Positions 25,721 to 33,346 of a stretch of DNA of 64,000 nucleotides are shown here, one piece after another. Source of the stretch: Rhizobium hidalgonense (GTDB lineage: Bacteria > Pseudomonadota > Alphaproteobacteria > Rhizobiales > Rhizobiaceae). The stretch covers positions 62,001-126,000 of the forward strand of contig NZ_LODW01000104.1 in assembly GCF_002914525.1 (NCBI RefSeq), given 5' to 3'. The notes under the pieces were generated by a model. It was given only the letters and a program-made list of their open reading frames with translations, ran no database searches and was not told where the DNA came from. The position numbers and the translations under genes are program-made. The first letter of the stretch is position 1. Each line of letters begins with the position of its first letter.

Positions 25721-26359
25721 TCAGTTCTGCTTCTGCTGCGCATTCGGCTGCGATTTTGGATCGAGCTGAATCTGGACACGCCCGCCGCAGCTTTCAAGCT
25801 CCGCCTGGCCGGTTTGCATGTGAACGGTCAGTTTGCAGCCGGTGAAGACGTTCGGTCCGTCCGACAGAATAACCTTGTTGCCCTGATCGGCCGTGAGGAT
25901 GAATGTCTGCGAAGCCATATCGAAATTGCCGTCATCGGCGGTCGCAGTCTGCGTGCCTGAGGTCAGCAGAACCTTGTCGGTGACCAGGATCTTGTCGATA
26001 TCGGCACTCCCCGATGCAAGCGAACCGGACTGCGCTGCGGGTTGGGCCGCCGGTTGCGTCGCATCAGCGGCCGGCTTTGCCGCCTTGTCCTTGTAATAGA
26101 CGGTCATCTTGCCGGACTGCATCGTCGTCGTCCCCTGGACGACCTTGACCTTGCCGGTGAACAGCGCGGTGTGCTCCTGGTCGTGAATCTCGAGCTTGTC
26201 GCTTTCGATCTGGATCGGCTGGTCGTTGGATAGCTTCATGCCCGACATCGTGGCGGCCTGCTGTGCGCTCGCGCCAGAAGCCGTCAGAATAAGGGCGAAT
26301 GCGGCGGCAGCGAATGCCATACCGGTCTTGCAAGTGGAAATGCGACAATCTTTTGTCAT
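25721..26359 (-). CDS. lptA: LptA/OstA-like periplasmic LPS transport protein
   Basis: 212 residues with a signal peptide (about 1-32, FAAAAFALILTASGASA) and an OstA-type beta-jellyroll body (PIQIESDKLEIHDQEHTALF and VVQGTTTMQSGKMTVYY). A low-complexity Ala/Gln/Pro insert lies at about 97-118. LptA bridges LptC and the outer-membrane LptD. It sits 15 bases after lptC, in the order lptC-lptA-lptB. Confidence 0.93.
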   Translation of the reverse strand: MTKDCRISTCKTGMAFAAAAFALILTASGASAQQAATMSGMKLSNDQPIQIESDKLEIHDQEHTALFTGKVKVVQGTTTMQSGKMTVYYKDKAAKPAADATQPAAQPAAQSGSLASGSADIDKILVTDKVLLTSGTQTATADDGNFDMASQTFILTADQGNKVILSDGPNVFTGCKLTVHMQTGQAELESCGGRVQIQLDPKSQPNAQQKQN

Positions 26360-26374
26360 GGATGACCCGGCTGG

Positions 26375-27040
26375 TTAAGTGCCCTGTTTATGGATGGTGG
26401 ATGGATCGACATTCATGCGAACATTCCCCTCGAATGTGATCACCCGCCCCTTATCGGTTATCTCCATCGTCTTCGCAACAATGGAGGCATTGTCCTTGGT
26501 GATGGTGACGGGGTCGTCACTGCGCATGTTTCCGCCCTTGATGTCGAGGCGGGCGGACTGGAAATTCGCGTTGAGACCGCTGCTCAGCACCAAGGTGAAA
26601 GGGGCCGTCATATGCAGGTTGTCGGTGGCGCGATTGTAATCGGCGGTCGAAGCGACGACGCGGGCGATCAGGCCGTCGTTCATTGGCACGGCCGCCTTGA
26701 TGGTCTCCAGCGTGATGAGATCGGGATTGCGGATATCCTGCAGCGCCCGTTCGGCCAGCATCGAATAGTTGATGCCGTCGGAATTGCGGCCAGAGATCGC
26801 CGGCTTTTCCATGACGACCTTGCCGTTCTCGATCTTGGCGCCTTCCATCTTGATGTTCTCGGGCAAATAGATGCTGACCAACGCCACCGCCGCGAGGCCG
26901 GCGCCGATGACGAGGGCTGCCACCGGCAGCAAAATCTTCAGCCGCCGCACGCGGGCGGAATGGAACAACGCATCGCCATAGGCGCTCCTGCCGGAGCGCG
27001 CATAGGCGGCGTTTCCGTTGTTCTTCAGGGTATCGAGCAT
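26375..27040 (-). CDS. lptC: LptC family LPS export protein
   Basis: 221 residues from the ATG at 27040 (MLDTLKNNGNAAYARSGR). A single membrane segment lies at about 36-57 (LLPVAALVIGAGLAAVALVS), followed by a periplasmic domain. LptC is anchored to the LptBFG complex and hands LPS to LptA. The upstream frame extends 14 residues but lacks support. It is divergent from sppA. Confidence 0.88.
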   Translation of the reverse strand: MLDTLKNNGNAAYARSGRSAYGDALFHSARVRRLKILLPVAALVIGAGLAAVALVSIYLPENIKMEGAKIENGKVVMEKPAISGRNSDGINYSMLAERALQDIRNPDLITLETIKAAVPMNDGLIARVVASTADYNRATDNLHMTAPFTLVLSSGLNANFQSARLDIKGGNMRSDDPVTITKDNASIVAKTMEITDKGRVITFEGNVRMNVDPSTIHKQGT

Positions 27041-27264
27041 AGGTCTCGTTCCATGTGCGGTGATTGCCGCGCCTTGTAACAAAGCCGGCCGCCAATCACA
27101 GTTCGTTTCGCATTATTACATTGGCTTGCCAATATGGAATTTTTTCTGCAACAAGCAACAAAACGGAAAAACATCAAAAAGTGGCATTCGTACGCGCCGC
27201 TGCCACCTATTTCACCGATCCATCGGCGAGCATGCCGAAGCCGGGTCCAGCGCTGGAGGTTTCT

Positions 27265-28215
27265 ATGGACAGTTCGATGATCGCAGATCGCCGGCGGCTG
27301 CGCCGCAAGCTGTGGTTCTGGCGCCTCTTCACGGTCGCCGTCTTGGTGGCGCTCGGTTTTGCCTTCTACAGCTTCGCCGTCGGCGACACCAAGACCAGCC
27401 GCCCGCATATCGCCCATGTGACGATATCGGGGCTGATCGTCGATGACGACAAGCTTCTGGAGCGGCTGAAGAAGGTCGAGACCAGCGACCAAGTCAAGGC
27501 CGCGGTGATCTCGATCTCCTCGCCCGGCGGCACGACCTATGGCGGCGAAAAGGTCTTCAAGGCGATCCGTGCGATCGCAGCCAAGAAGCCAGTGGTTTCC
27601 GACGTCCGCACGCTTGCCGCCTCCGCCGGCTATATGATCGCCACCGCCGGCGATACGATCATTGCCGGCGACAGCTCGATCACCGGCTCGATCGGCGTCA
27701 TCTTCCAATATCCGCAGATCCAGCCGCTGCTCGACAAGATCGGCGTCTCGCTGCAGGAAATCAAATCTTCGCCGCTGAAGGCCGAGCCCTCGCCCTTCCA
27801 CGAGGCGAGCGAAGAGGCCAAGGCGATGATCCGCAACATGGTGGTCGACAGCTATAGCTGGTTCGTCGATTTGGTCGCCGACCGGCGCAAGCTGCCGCGC
27901 GACGAGGTGCTGAAACTCGCCGACGGCACGATCTATACCGGCCGTCAGGCGCTCAAGGTAAAACTCGTCGATACGATCGGCGGCGAGCCGGAAATCCGGG
28001 CCTATCTCAAATCGCGCGGCGTTGACGCCGACCTGCCGATGGTCGACTGGGACAAGAAGAGCAATACGCCTTTTCTGCTCGCTGGAGCTGTTTCGCGGTT
28101 GATTACGATCTTCGGTTATGATGATCTCTTGAAAGGCCAGGATATCAATGGAATCCTGCCCCCAAAGTTGCTTCTTGACGGGCTGCTTTCAGTTTGGCAG
28201 GTTGGCCACGATTGA
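27265..28215 (+). CDS. sppA: signal peptide peptidase SppA-type serine protease (S49)
   Basis: 316 residues; the ATG at 27265 has GGAGGT 5 bases upstream, whereas the longer frame does not. One N-terminal membrane segment (about 17-37). The S49 catalytic serine lies in LAASAGYMIATAGDT and the lysine in EIKSSPLKAEPSPF; SITGSIGVIFQ is the adjacent conserved segment. It degrades cleaved signal peptides in the inner membrane. The ihfB gene follows 29 bases downstream. Confidence 0.92.
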   Translation: MDSSMIADRRRLRRKLWFWRLFTVAVLVALGFAFYSFAVGDTKTSRPHIAHVTISGLIVDDDKLLERLKKVETSDQVKAAVISISSPGGTTYGGEKVFKAIRAIAAKKPVVSDVRTLAASAGYMIATAGDTIIAGDSSITGSIGVIFQYPQIQPLLDKIGVSLQEIKSSPLKAEPSPFHEASEEAKAMIRNMVVDSYSWFVDLVADRRKLPRDEVLKLADGTIYTGRQALKVKLVDTIGGEPEIRAYLKSRGVDADLPMVDWDKKSNTPFLLAGAVSRLITIFGYDDLLKGQDINGILPPKLLLDGLLSVWQVGHD

Positions 28216-28244
28216 TAAGAAATCAATAATTTAAGGGGGCGAAC

Positions 28245-28544
28245 GTGATCAAGTCCGAATTGGTGCAGATTGTTGCAGCACGCAACCCGCATCTCTATCA
28301 TCGCGACGTCGAAAATATCGTCAACGCGGTTCTCGACGAGATCACGGATGCACTGGCTGCGGGCAACCGCGTCGAATTGCGCGGCTTCGGCGCGTTTTCG
28401 GTGAAGAACCGCCCGTCGCGCTCCGGCCGCAACCCGCGCACCGGCGATACCGTCTTCGTCGAGGAGAAGTGGGTTCCCTTCTTCAAGACCGGCAAGGAGC
28501 TGCGCGAGCGGCTCAATCCCGGCCAGGCCGACGAAGAGGATTGA
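28245..28544 (+). CDS. ihfB: integration host factor beta subunit
   Basis: 99 residues of the HU/IHF family. The beta-arm motif RNPRTGD and the preceding GFGAFSVKNRPSRSGR identify IHF/HU; the length and VENIVNAVLDEI fit IHF-beta. The heterodimer bends DNA and assists sigma-54 promoters, relevant to rpoN in this window. It lies just after sppA, which is its common rhizobial partner. Confidence 0.93.
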   Translation: MIKSELVQIVAARNPHLYHRDVENIVNAVLDEITDALAAGNRVELRGFGAFSVKNRPSRSGRNPRTGDTVFVEEKWVPFFKTGKELRERLNPGQADEED

Positions 28545-28608
28545 GCGGCGCAAGCCGCCTGCGGCGAATCCGCACTTGAACTCGAAGACCGTTTTCCTAT
28601 TCTGCTCA

Positions 28609-28652
28609 CGCATCGGCCCCGAAAATCGGAATCGATTTTCGGGGCCGATGCG
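28609..28652. repeat. 20-bp inverted repeat with GAAT loop
   Basis: CGCATCGGCCCCGAAAATCG (28609-28628) is the exact reverse complement of 28633-28652, with GAAT in the loop. The centre reads CGGAATCGATTTT, the same core as the hairpin at 48239-48282. It lies between ihfB and the LapA-like gene and may be a rhizobial REP-type repeat that also works as a terminator. Confidence 0.75.
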
Positions 28653-28707
28653 TAGTTACAACGCACCGCTCAAACAGGGCGGCGCCATCCGACGCATGGA
28701 GACCCCA

Positions 28708-29040
28708 ATGGCCAAGAAGATCGTCAACCTGTTGATTCTGCTGCCGCTCGGCGTCATTCTCATCGTCTTCTGCGTCGCCAACCGGCAAAGCGTCACGCTC
28801 GCCTTCAATCCGTTCCGGCCGGAAGATCAGGTGCTTGCGGTTTCCGCGCCCTTCTTCGTCTTCCTGGTGGTTGCGCTGATCGCAGGCATGCTGATCGGCT
28901 CGGCCGCCACCTGGTTCAGCCAGGGCAAACACCGCAAGCGCGCCCGCACCGAGGCCAAGGAAGCCATCCGCTGGCAGGGCGAGGCCGACCGCCACAAGAG
29001 CCGCGCCGAGGAAATCGCCGGGCAGCTTCCGGCACGATAG
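28708..29040 (+). CDS. LapA-domain inner membrane protein
   Basis: 110 residues; the ATG at 28708 is preceded by GGAG 6 bases away. Two membrane segments (about 5-25 and 41-65) flank a short loop that reads VANRQSVTLAFNPFRPEDQ, the LapA/DUF1049 signature. A short basic coiled region follows. E. coli LapA/LapB work with LPS assembly control, which fits the envelope genes in this part of the window, but function here is inference. Confidence 0.8.
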   Translation: MAKKIVNLLILLPLGVILIVFCVANRQSVTLAFNPFRPEDQVLAVSAPFFVFLVVALIAGMLIGSAATWFSQGKHRKRARTEAKEAIRWQGEADRHKSRAEEIAGQLPAR

Positions 29041-29073
29041 ACCGGCCCGATTCCGCCGATGCTTCGGCATCGG

Positions 29074-29508
29074 TCAGACCGGAAAAAAGCTCAGCTCCTC
29101 GTAGTCGCCCTCCGGCGACGTGCCGTTGCCAGTGACGCGAAAACCATGGGCGAGGTAGAAAGCCTTGGCCCGCCGGTTCTTCACCAGGCACTTCAGCCGG
29201 TAGTGGTGTTGCGGCCATTCCGGCAGCGCCTGCAGCAGCGCCGTACCGGCGCCGAAGCCCTGGTAGTCCCGGCTGATATAGAGCATGTGGATGAAATCAT
29301 CGGCCGGCCAGAGCGACAGGAAGCCGGCTACATCGCCGTTTTCATGCTCGCAGACGAAGACCGTCTCGCCATTGGTATGGGCGGCGAAATCTTCGCGGTA
29401 AAACTTACCGGGATCGACCCAGAGGAATGTTTCGCGCCGCACGGAAAGATAAATCTCCGCGAGCATTTCCTGGTCTTCCGCCCGCGGCGGCCTGATGGTC
29501 CACGTCAT
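29074..29508 (-). CDS. GNAT family N-acetyltransferase
   Basis: 144 residues. The acetyl-CoA motif appears as DYQGFGAGTALLQAL (R/QxxGxG/A) and the C-terminal RRAKAFYLAHGFRVTGNG is the usual GNAT end. Substrate unknown. It is on the minus strand, converging with the LapA-like gene, beside a CoxG-like gene. Confidence 0.85.
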   Translation of the reverse strand: MTWTIRPPRAEDQEMLAEIYLSVRRETFLWVDPGKFYREDFAAHTNGETVFVCEHENGDVAGFLSLWPADDFIHMLYISRDYQGFGAGTALLQALPEWPQHHYRLKCLVKNRRAKAFYLAHGFRVTGNGTSPEGDYEELSFFPV

Positions 29509-29570
29509 GACGTCGATTTAACCCAAGCTCCCAGGCGCGCCAAGCTTAAAGCGTGTGCCCTCGACTGCGA

Positions 29571-30026
29571 TCAGCCGGCCGCCATCCTTGCGACGACGGC
29601 GGCATTGAAATCCGAAAAGAACCCTTCGGCGAGCCTCTGCGAGGTCGCATCGAGCAGGCGTGCCCCGAACTGGGCAAGCCTGCCGCCGAGTTCGGCTTTT
29701 GCCCGATAATGCAGGATGGTGTTAGCGCCGCTTTCTTCGAGCACGACATCGGCGCTGCCTCTGGCGAAGCCGGCAAGACCACCCTTGCCTTCGGCCGACA
29801 GCGTGTAGCTCTTCGGCGCATCGACATTGGAAAGCGTCAACAGCCCGTGGAAGGTGGCCGACAGCAGGCTGAACCTGACCTTGATCGTCGCCTCGAAGCT
29901 ATCAGGCGACAGCCGTTCGATGCTCTGGCAGCCTGGAATGCAGCCGCGCATGATCTCGGGATCGTTGAGCGCCGCCCAGACGACATCCCGTGGCGCGGCG
30001 ATGCGTTCTTCGCCGGTGAAATCCAT
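29571..30026 (-). CDS. CoxG/SRPBCC superfamily protein
   Basis: 151 residues. The opening MDFTGEERIAAPRDVVWAAL and ILHYRAKAELGGRLAQFGAR follow the CO-dehydrogenase subunit G pattern of the START/SRPBCC fold. No cox structural gene is nearby, so a CO-dehydrogenase role is unsupported; a lipid- or cofactor-binding role is possible. Confidence 0.78.
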   Translation of the reverse strand: MDFTGEERIAAPRDVVWAALNDPEIMRGCIPGCQSIERLSPDSFEATIKVRFSLLSATFHGLLTLSNVDAPKSYTLSAEGKGGLAGFARGSADVVLEESGANTILHYRAKAELGGRLAQFGARLLDATSQRLAEGFFSDFNAAVVARMAAG

Positions 30027-30127
30027 TCGATAGCCCCATCTTCGATTCGCTCACCTTATCCCAGCGGCGAGGCTATTTGCCACGCCGGAAAGGAATGTTA
30101 TCTGGCGTTCGAAGCAAGGAACCGGCG

Positions 30128-30712
30128 ATGGACGACGAACTGAAGCCCTGGAGCGTGACGGCAAGCCGCATCTCTTATGAGGACCGCTGGATCCGGCTGC
30201 GAAGCGACGACTGCATCACCGCCGATGGGACCGTCATCGCCCCCTTCCATGTGCTCGACTATCCCGACTGGATCAACGTCATCCCGATCATGCCTGACGG
30301 GCGTGTGTTGCTGACGCGGGAATACCGGCACGGTCGCGGCGAGATCATCCATGGGCTCGTCGCCGGCGGTGTCGAGCGCGGCGACAGCGAGACCGGCGAT
30401 GCGGGGCTGGCGGCAGCCCGACGCGAACTGCGGGAGGAGACCGGTTATGACGCTTCAACCTTCGTCAAGCTGCTGACCTCCTATCCGAATGCCGCCAGCC
30501 ACAGCAATACGGTGACGAGCTGGCTGGCGCTCGGCCTCAGCCGGGCCGGCGAACCGCGTTTCGACCCAGGCGAAAAGGTCGAGCTGCTGTTTGCGGATCT
30601 TGCCGCCATCCTTGGCGACCTGCAGTCCGGCGCGGTCATCATGCAGTCGATGCATATCGCAGCTCTTTATGCGGCGGAAAGCTGGCTTCGCAGGCGCTCA
30701 TCCGAGACTTGA
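30128..30712 (+). CDS. Nudix hydrolase
   Basis: 194 residues from ATG 30128 (MDDELKPWSV). The Nudix box is recognisable as GGVERGDSE followed by AARRELREETGYD, with a spacing a few residues longer than the classic box, typical of ADP-sugar-pyrophosphatase-like members. It cleaves a nucleoside diphosphate linked to another moiety. It stands divergent from the CoxG-like gene. Confidence 0.84.
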   Translation: MDDELKPWSVTASRISYEDRWIRLRSDDCITADGTVIAPFHVLDYPDWINVIPIMPDGRVLLTREYRHGRGEIIHGLVAGGVERGDSETGDAGLAAARRELREETGYDASTFVKLLTSYPNAASHSNTVTSWLALGLSRAGEPRFDPGEKVELLFADLAAILGDLQSGAVIMQSMHIAALYAAESWLRRRSSET

Positions 30713-30775
30713 AATAAATGCCGCGCCGGCGCGCAGTTGATCCGGCACGGTTTTCTGGGCTACTGCATAATTTCA

Positions 30776-30803
30776 AAAGGGTCCTGTTGAGCGCAGACCC
30801 TTT
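30776..30803. repeat. hairpin AAAGGGTC/GACCCTTT
   Basis: A perfect 8-bp stem (30776-30783 and 30796-30803) in the gap between the Nudix and methyltransferase genes. Just before it, TACTGCATAATTT at 30761-30773 resembles the outer arm of the hairpin at 48239. It could be a degraded repeat or weak terminator. Confidence 0.4.
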
Positions 30804-30836
30804 AACGACACCCCGACAGAGACGCGGAAGAGCACC

Positions 30837-31934
30837 TTGAAACAAAGAGAACGCCGGCCGGGCCAGAAGAAGACATCAGGTCCTGCCGGCGAAAGCCGCA
30901 GGGACGATCGGGCCGGCCGGCCGCCGAAGCCGGTCGCCCGGCCGGCCGTCAGCCGCGAGACGGTGCGCGAGCCTGCCGTGCCTGCCGCGGTCGAGCGGCC
31001 GCTGATGACACGCCGCGGCGAGCGTCCGGCCGAGCGCGTACCCGTCATCCTCGAATCGCTCGGAGCCGGCGACTTCCACCTGATCGACAGCGGCAATGGC
31101 GAAAAGCTGGAGCAATACGGCCCCTACCGCATCATCCGCCCGGAGGCACAGGCGCTGTGGCGGCCTTCGCTGCCCTCCCACGTCTGGGAAAAGGTCGATG
31201 CCGCCTTCACCGGCGATACCGACGAGGAAGGCACCGGCCGCTGGCGCTTCCCGAAGGAAGCGCTCGGCGAGACTTGGCCGCTCAATCTGCTCGGCGTCGA
31301 TTTCCACGGCCGTTTCACCTCCTTTCGTCATGTCGGCGTCTTCCCGGAACAGATCGTGCACTGGAGCTGGACGAAGGATCAGGTCGAAAAGGCCGGCCGG
31401 CCGCTAAAGGTGCTGAACCTGTTCGGATATACCGGCGTCGCCTCGCTGGTTGCCGCCGCAGCCGGCGCCGAAGTCACCCATGTCGACGCCTCGAAGAAGG
31501 CGATCGGCTGGGCGCGGGAAAACCAGGCGCTCGGGCGCATGGAGAAGCTGCCGATCCGCTGGATCTGCGAGGATGCGATGAAATTCATCCTGCGCGAGGA
31601 ACGGCGCGGCAGCCAATACGACATCATCCTCACCGATCCGCCGAAATTCGGCCGCGGCCCGAACGGCGAGGTCTGGCATCTGTTCGAGCATCTCCCCCTG
31701 ATGCTCGATGTCTGCCGCGAAATCCTGTCGCCGACGGCGGTCGGTCTGGTGCTGACGGCCTATTCGATCCGCGCCAGCTTCTATTCGATCCACGAGCTGA
31801 TGCGCGAGACGATGCGGGGCGCCGGCGGGGCGGTCGAATCCGGCGAGCTGGTCATCCGCGAGGCAGGCCTCGACGGCAAGACGCCGGGCCGCGCGCTTTC
31901 CACCTCCCTCTTTTCCCGCTGGGTGCCGAAATGA
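30837..31934 (+). CDS. class I SAM-dependent rRNA methyltransferase (RlmI-like)
   Basis: 365 residues from a TTG at 30837 supported by GGAAGAG about 8 bases upstream. A long basic, low-complexity N-terminus (about 1-60, KKTSG, RRDDRAGRPPKP) precedes the Rossmann methyltransferase domain, with KVLNLFGYTGVASLVAAAAG (motif I), HVDASKKAIGWA and DIILTDPPKFGRG (motif IV). The last motif is typical of N6-adenine or C5-cytosine RNA methylation. Target not readable. It overlaps the next gene by four bases. Confidence 0.85.
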   Translation: MKQRERRPGQKKTSGPAGESRRDDRAGRPPKPVARPAVSRETVREPAVPAAVERPLMTRRGERPAERVPVILESLGAGDFHLIDSGNGEKLEQYGPYRIIRPEAQALWRPSLPSHVWEKVDAAFTGDTDEEGTGRWRFPKEALGETWPLNLLGVDFHGRFTSFRHVGVFPEQIVHWSWTKDQVEKAGRPLKVLNLFGYTGVASLVAAAAGAEVTHVDASKKAIGWARENQALGRMEKLPIRWICEDAMKFILREERRGSQYDIILTDPPKFGRGPNGEVWHLFEHLPLMLDVCREILSPTAVGLVLTAYSIRASFYSIHELMRETMRGAGGAVESGELVIREAGLDGKTPGRALSTSLFSRWVPK

Positions 31935-32791
31935 GCAAGGACTTCCACGATCACGGACCGCGCAGGGTCGGCCAGGTGAAGGAAGTCACCTCGCTTGCCA
32001 ATCCGATCATCAAGGACATCAAGGCGCTAACCAACAAGAAGTCGCGCGAGGAAAGCGGAACTTTCCTGGCCGAAGGACTGAAACTCGTCATCGATGCGAT
32101 CGAGCTCGGCTGGACGATCCGCACGCTGGTCTATGCCAAAGCCGCCAAAGGCAAGCCGCTGGTCGAGCAGATGGCGGCAAGGACCGTCGCCTCGGGCGGG
32201 CTGGTGCTCGAAGTCAGCGAAAAGGTCATCGCCTCGATCACCCGGCGCGACAATCCGCAGATGGTCGTCGGCATCTTCGAGCAGCGCTGGAAATCGCTCA
32301 AGGACATCCGGCCGAGGGAGGGCGAGACCTGGGTAGCGCTCGACCGGGTGCGTGATCCGGGCAATCTCGGCACCATCATCCGCACAGCCGATGCGGCCGG
32401 CGCTTCCGGCATCATTCTGATCGGAGAGACAACCGATCCCTTCTCGCTCGAAACGGTGCGAGCCACCATGGGCTCGGTGTTTGCCGTTCCCGTGGCAAGG
32501 GCGACGCCGGAGGAGTTCATCGCCTGGCGGAAATCGGCCGGCGTTTCCGTCGTTGCGACACATCTTGCCGGCGCGGTCGATTACCGCACGATCGACTACC
32601 GGAATAAGCCCACCGTACTCTTGATGGGCAACGAGCAATCCGGCCTGCCGGAGCAACTGGCCAGGGAGGCCGATGCGCTTGCCCGCATCCCGCAGCAGGG
32701 CCGCGCCGATTCGCTGAACCTCGCCGTCGCCACCGCCGTCATGCTCTTTGAGGCGCGCCGCCACCTCCTCTCACTTGCCGAGGGCAAATGA
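31931..32791 (+). CDS. TrmH/SpoU family RNA 2'-O-methyltransferase
   Basis: 286 residues. SPOUT-fold motifs are DRVRDPGNLGTIIRTADA, ETVRATMGSVF and LLMGNEQSGLPEQL plus the C-terminal DSLNLAVATAVML. It adds a 2'-O-methyl to a tRNA or rRNA ribose. An N-terminal RNA-binding domain covers about residues 15-110. Its ATG overlaps the upstream stop (ATGA), and lspA overlaps its own stop, so three genes form a coupled unit. Confidence 0.9.
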   Translation: MSKDFHDHGPRRVGQVKEVTSLANPIIKDIKALTNKKSREESGTFLAEGLKLVIDAIELGWTIRTLVYAKAAKGKPLVEQMAARTVASGGLVLEVSEKVIASITRRDNPQMVVGIFEQRWKSLKDIRPREGETWVALDRVRDPGNLGTIIRTADAAGASGIILIGETTDPFSLETVRATMGSVFAVPVARATPEEFIAWRKSAGVSVVATHLAGAVDYRTIDYRNKPTVLLMGNEQSGLPEQLAREADALARIPQQGRADSLNLAVATAVMLFEARRHLLSLAEGK

Positions 32792-33291
32792 CTGAACCGA
32801 CGTCTATCCGCCCCGCGCTGTTTTCGCGCCCGGCGCCGATCCTCTTCTTCATCATCGTCGCCGTGCTCATCGACCAGATCGTCAAGATTGCCGTCGATCA
32901 TACCCTGCCGCTGCAGGAGGCGGTGCCCGTCATTCCGATGCTGGCGCTCTACCGCACCTATAATCTCGGCGTTGCCTTTTCGATGCTGGAGGGCATGGAC
33001 GGCTGGTTCATCGTCGGCATGCGGCTGATCATCGTCGCCTTCGTCATCTGGCTGTGGTACCGCACGGCTAAGGACCGCTGGCTCGCCCATCTCGGCTATG
33101 CGCTGATCATTGCCGGGGCGATCGGCAATCTTGTCGACCGCTTCGCCTACGGCCATGTGATCGACTACATCCTCTTTTACACCGAAAGCTGGTCCTTCGC
33201 GGTGTTCAACCTCGCCGACAGCTTCATCACCATCGGCGCCGGCTGCGTCATTCTCGACGAGCTGCTGCTGCCAAAAAAGGCCGGCCGCTAA
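32788..33291 (+). CDS. lspA: lipoprotein signal peptidase (signal peptidase II)
   Basis: 167 residues with four membrane segments. The two catalytic aspartates are Asp117 in GNLVDRFAYG and Asp144 in FNLADSFITIG; LIDQIVKIAVD and TYNLGVAFSML are conserved. It cleaves signal peptides of diacylglyceryl prolipoproteins, working with lnt at 57625. The start overlaps the upstream stop (ATGA). Confidence 0.95.
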   Translation: MTEPTSIRPALFSRPAPILFFIIVAVLIDQIVKIAVDHTLPLQEAVPVIPMLALYRTYNLGVAFSMLEGMDGWFIVGMRLIIVAFVIWLWYRTAKDRWLAHLGYALIIAGAIGNLVDRFAYGHVIDYILFYTESWSFAVFNLADSFITIGAGCVILDELLLPKKAGR

Positions 33292-33346
33292 AATCTTATC
33301 GATTTCCTGAAGGCATTCGGAAGAGGCCTCATGTTAGCCAGATAGC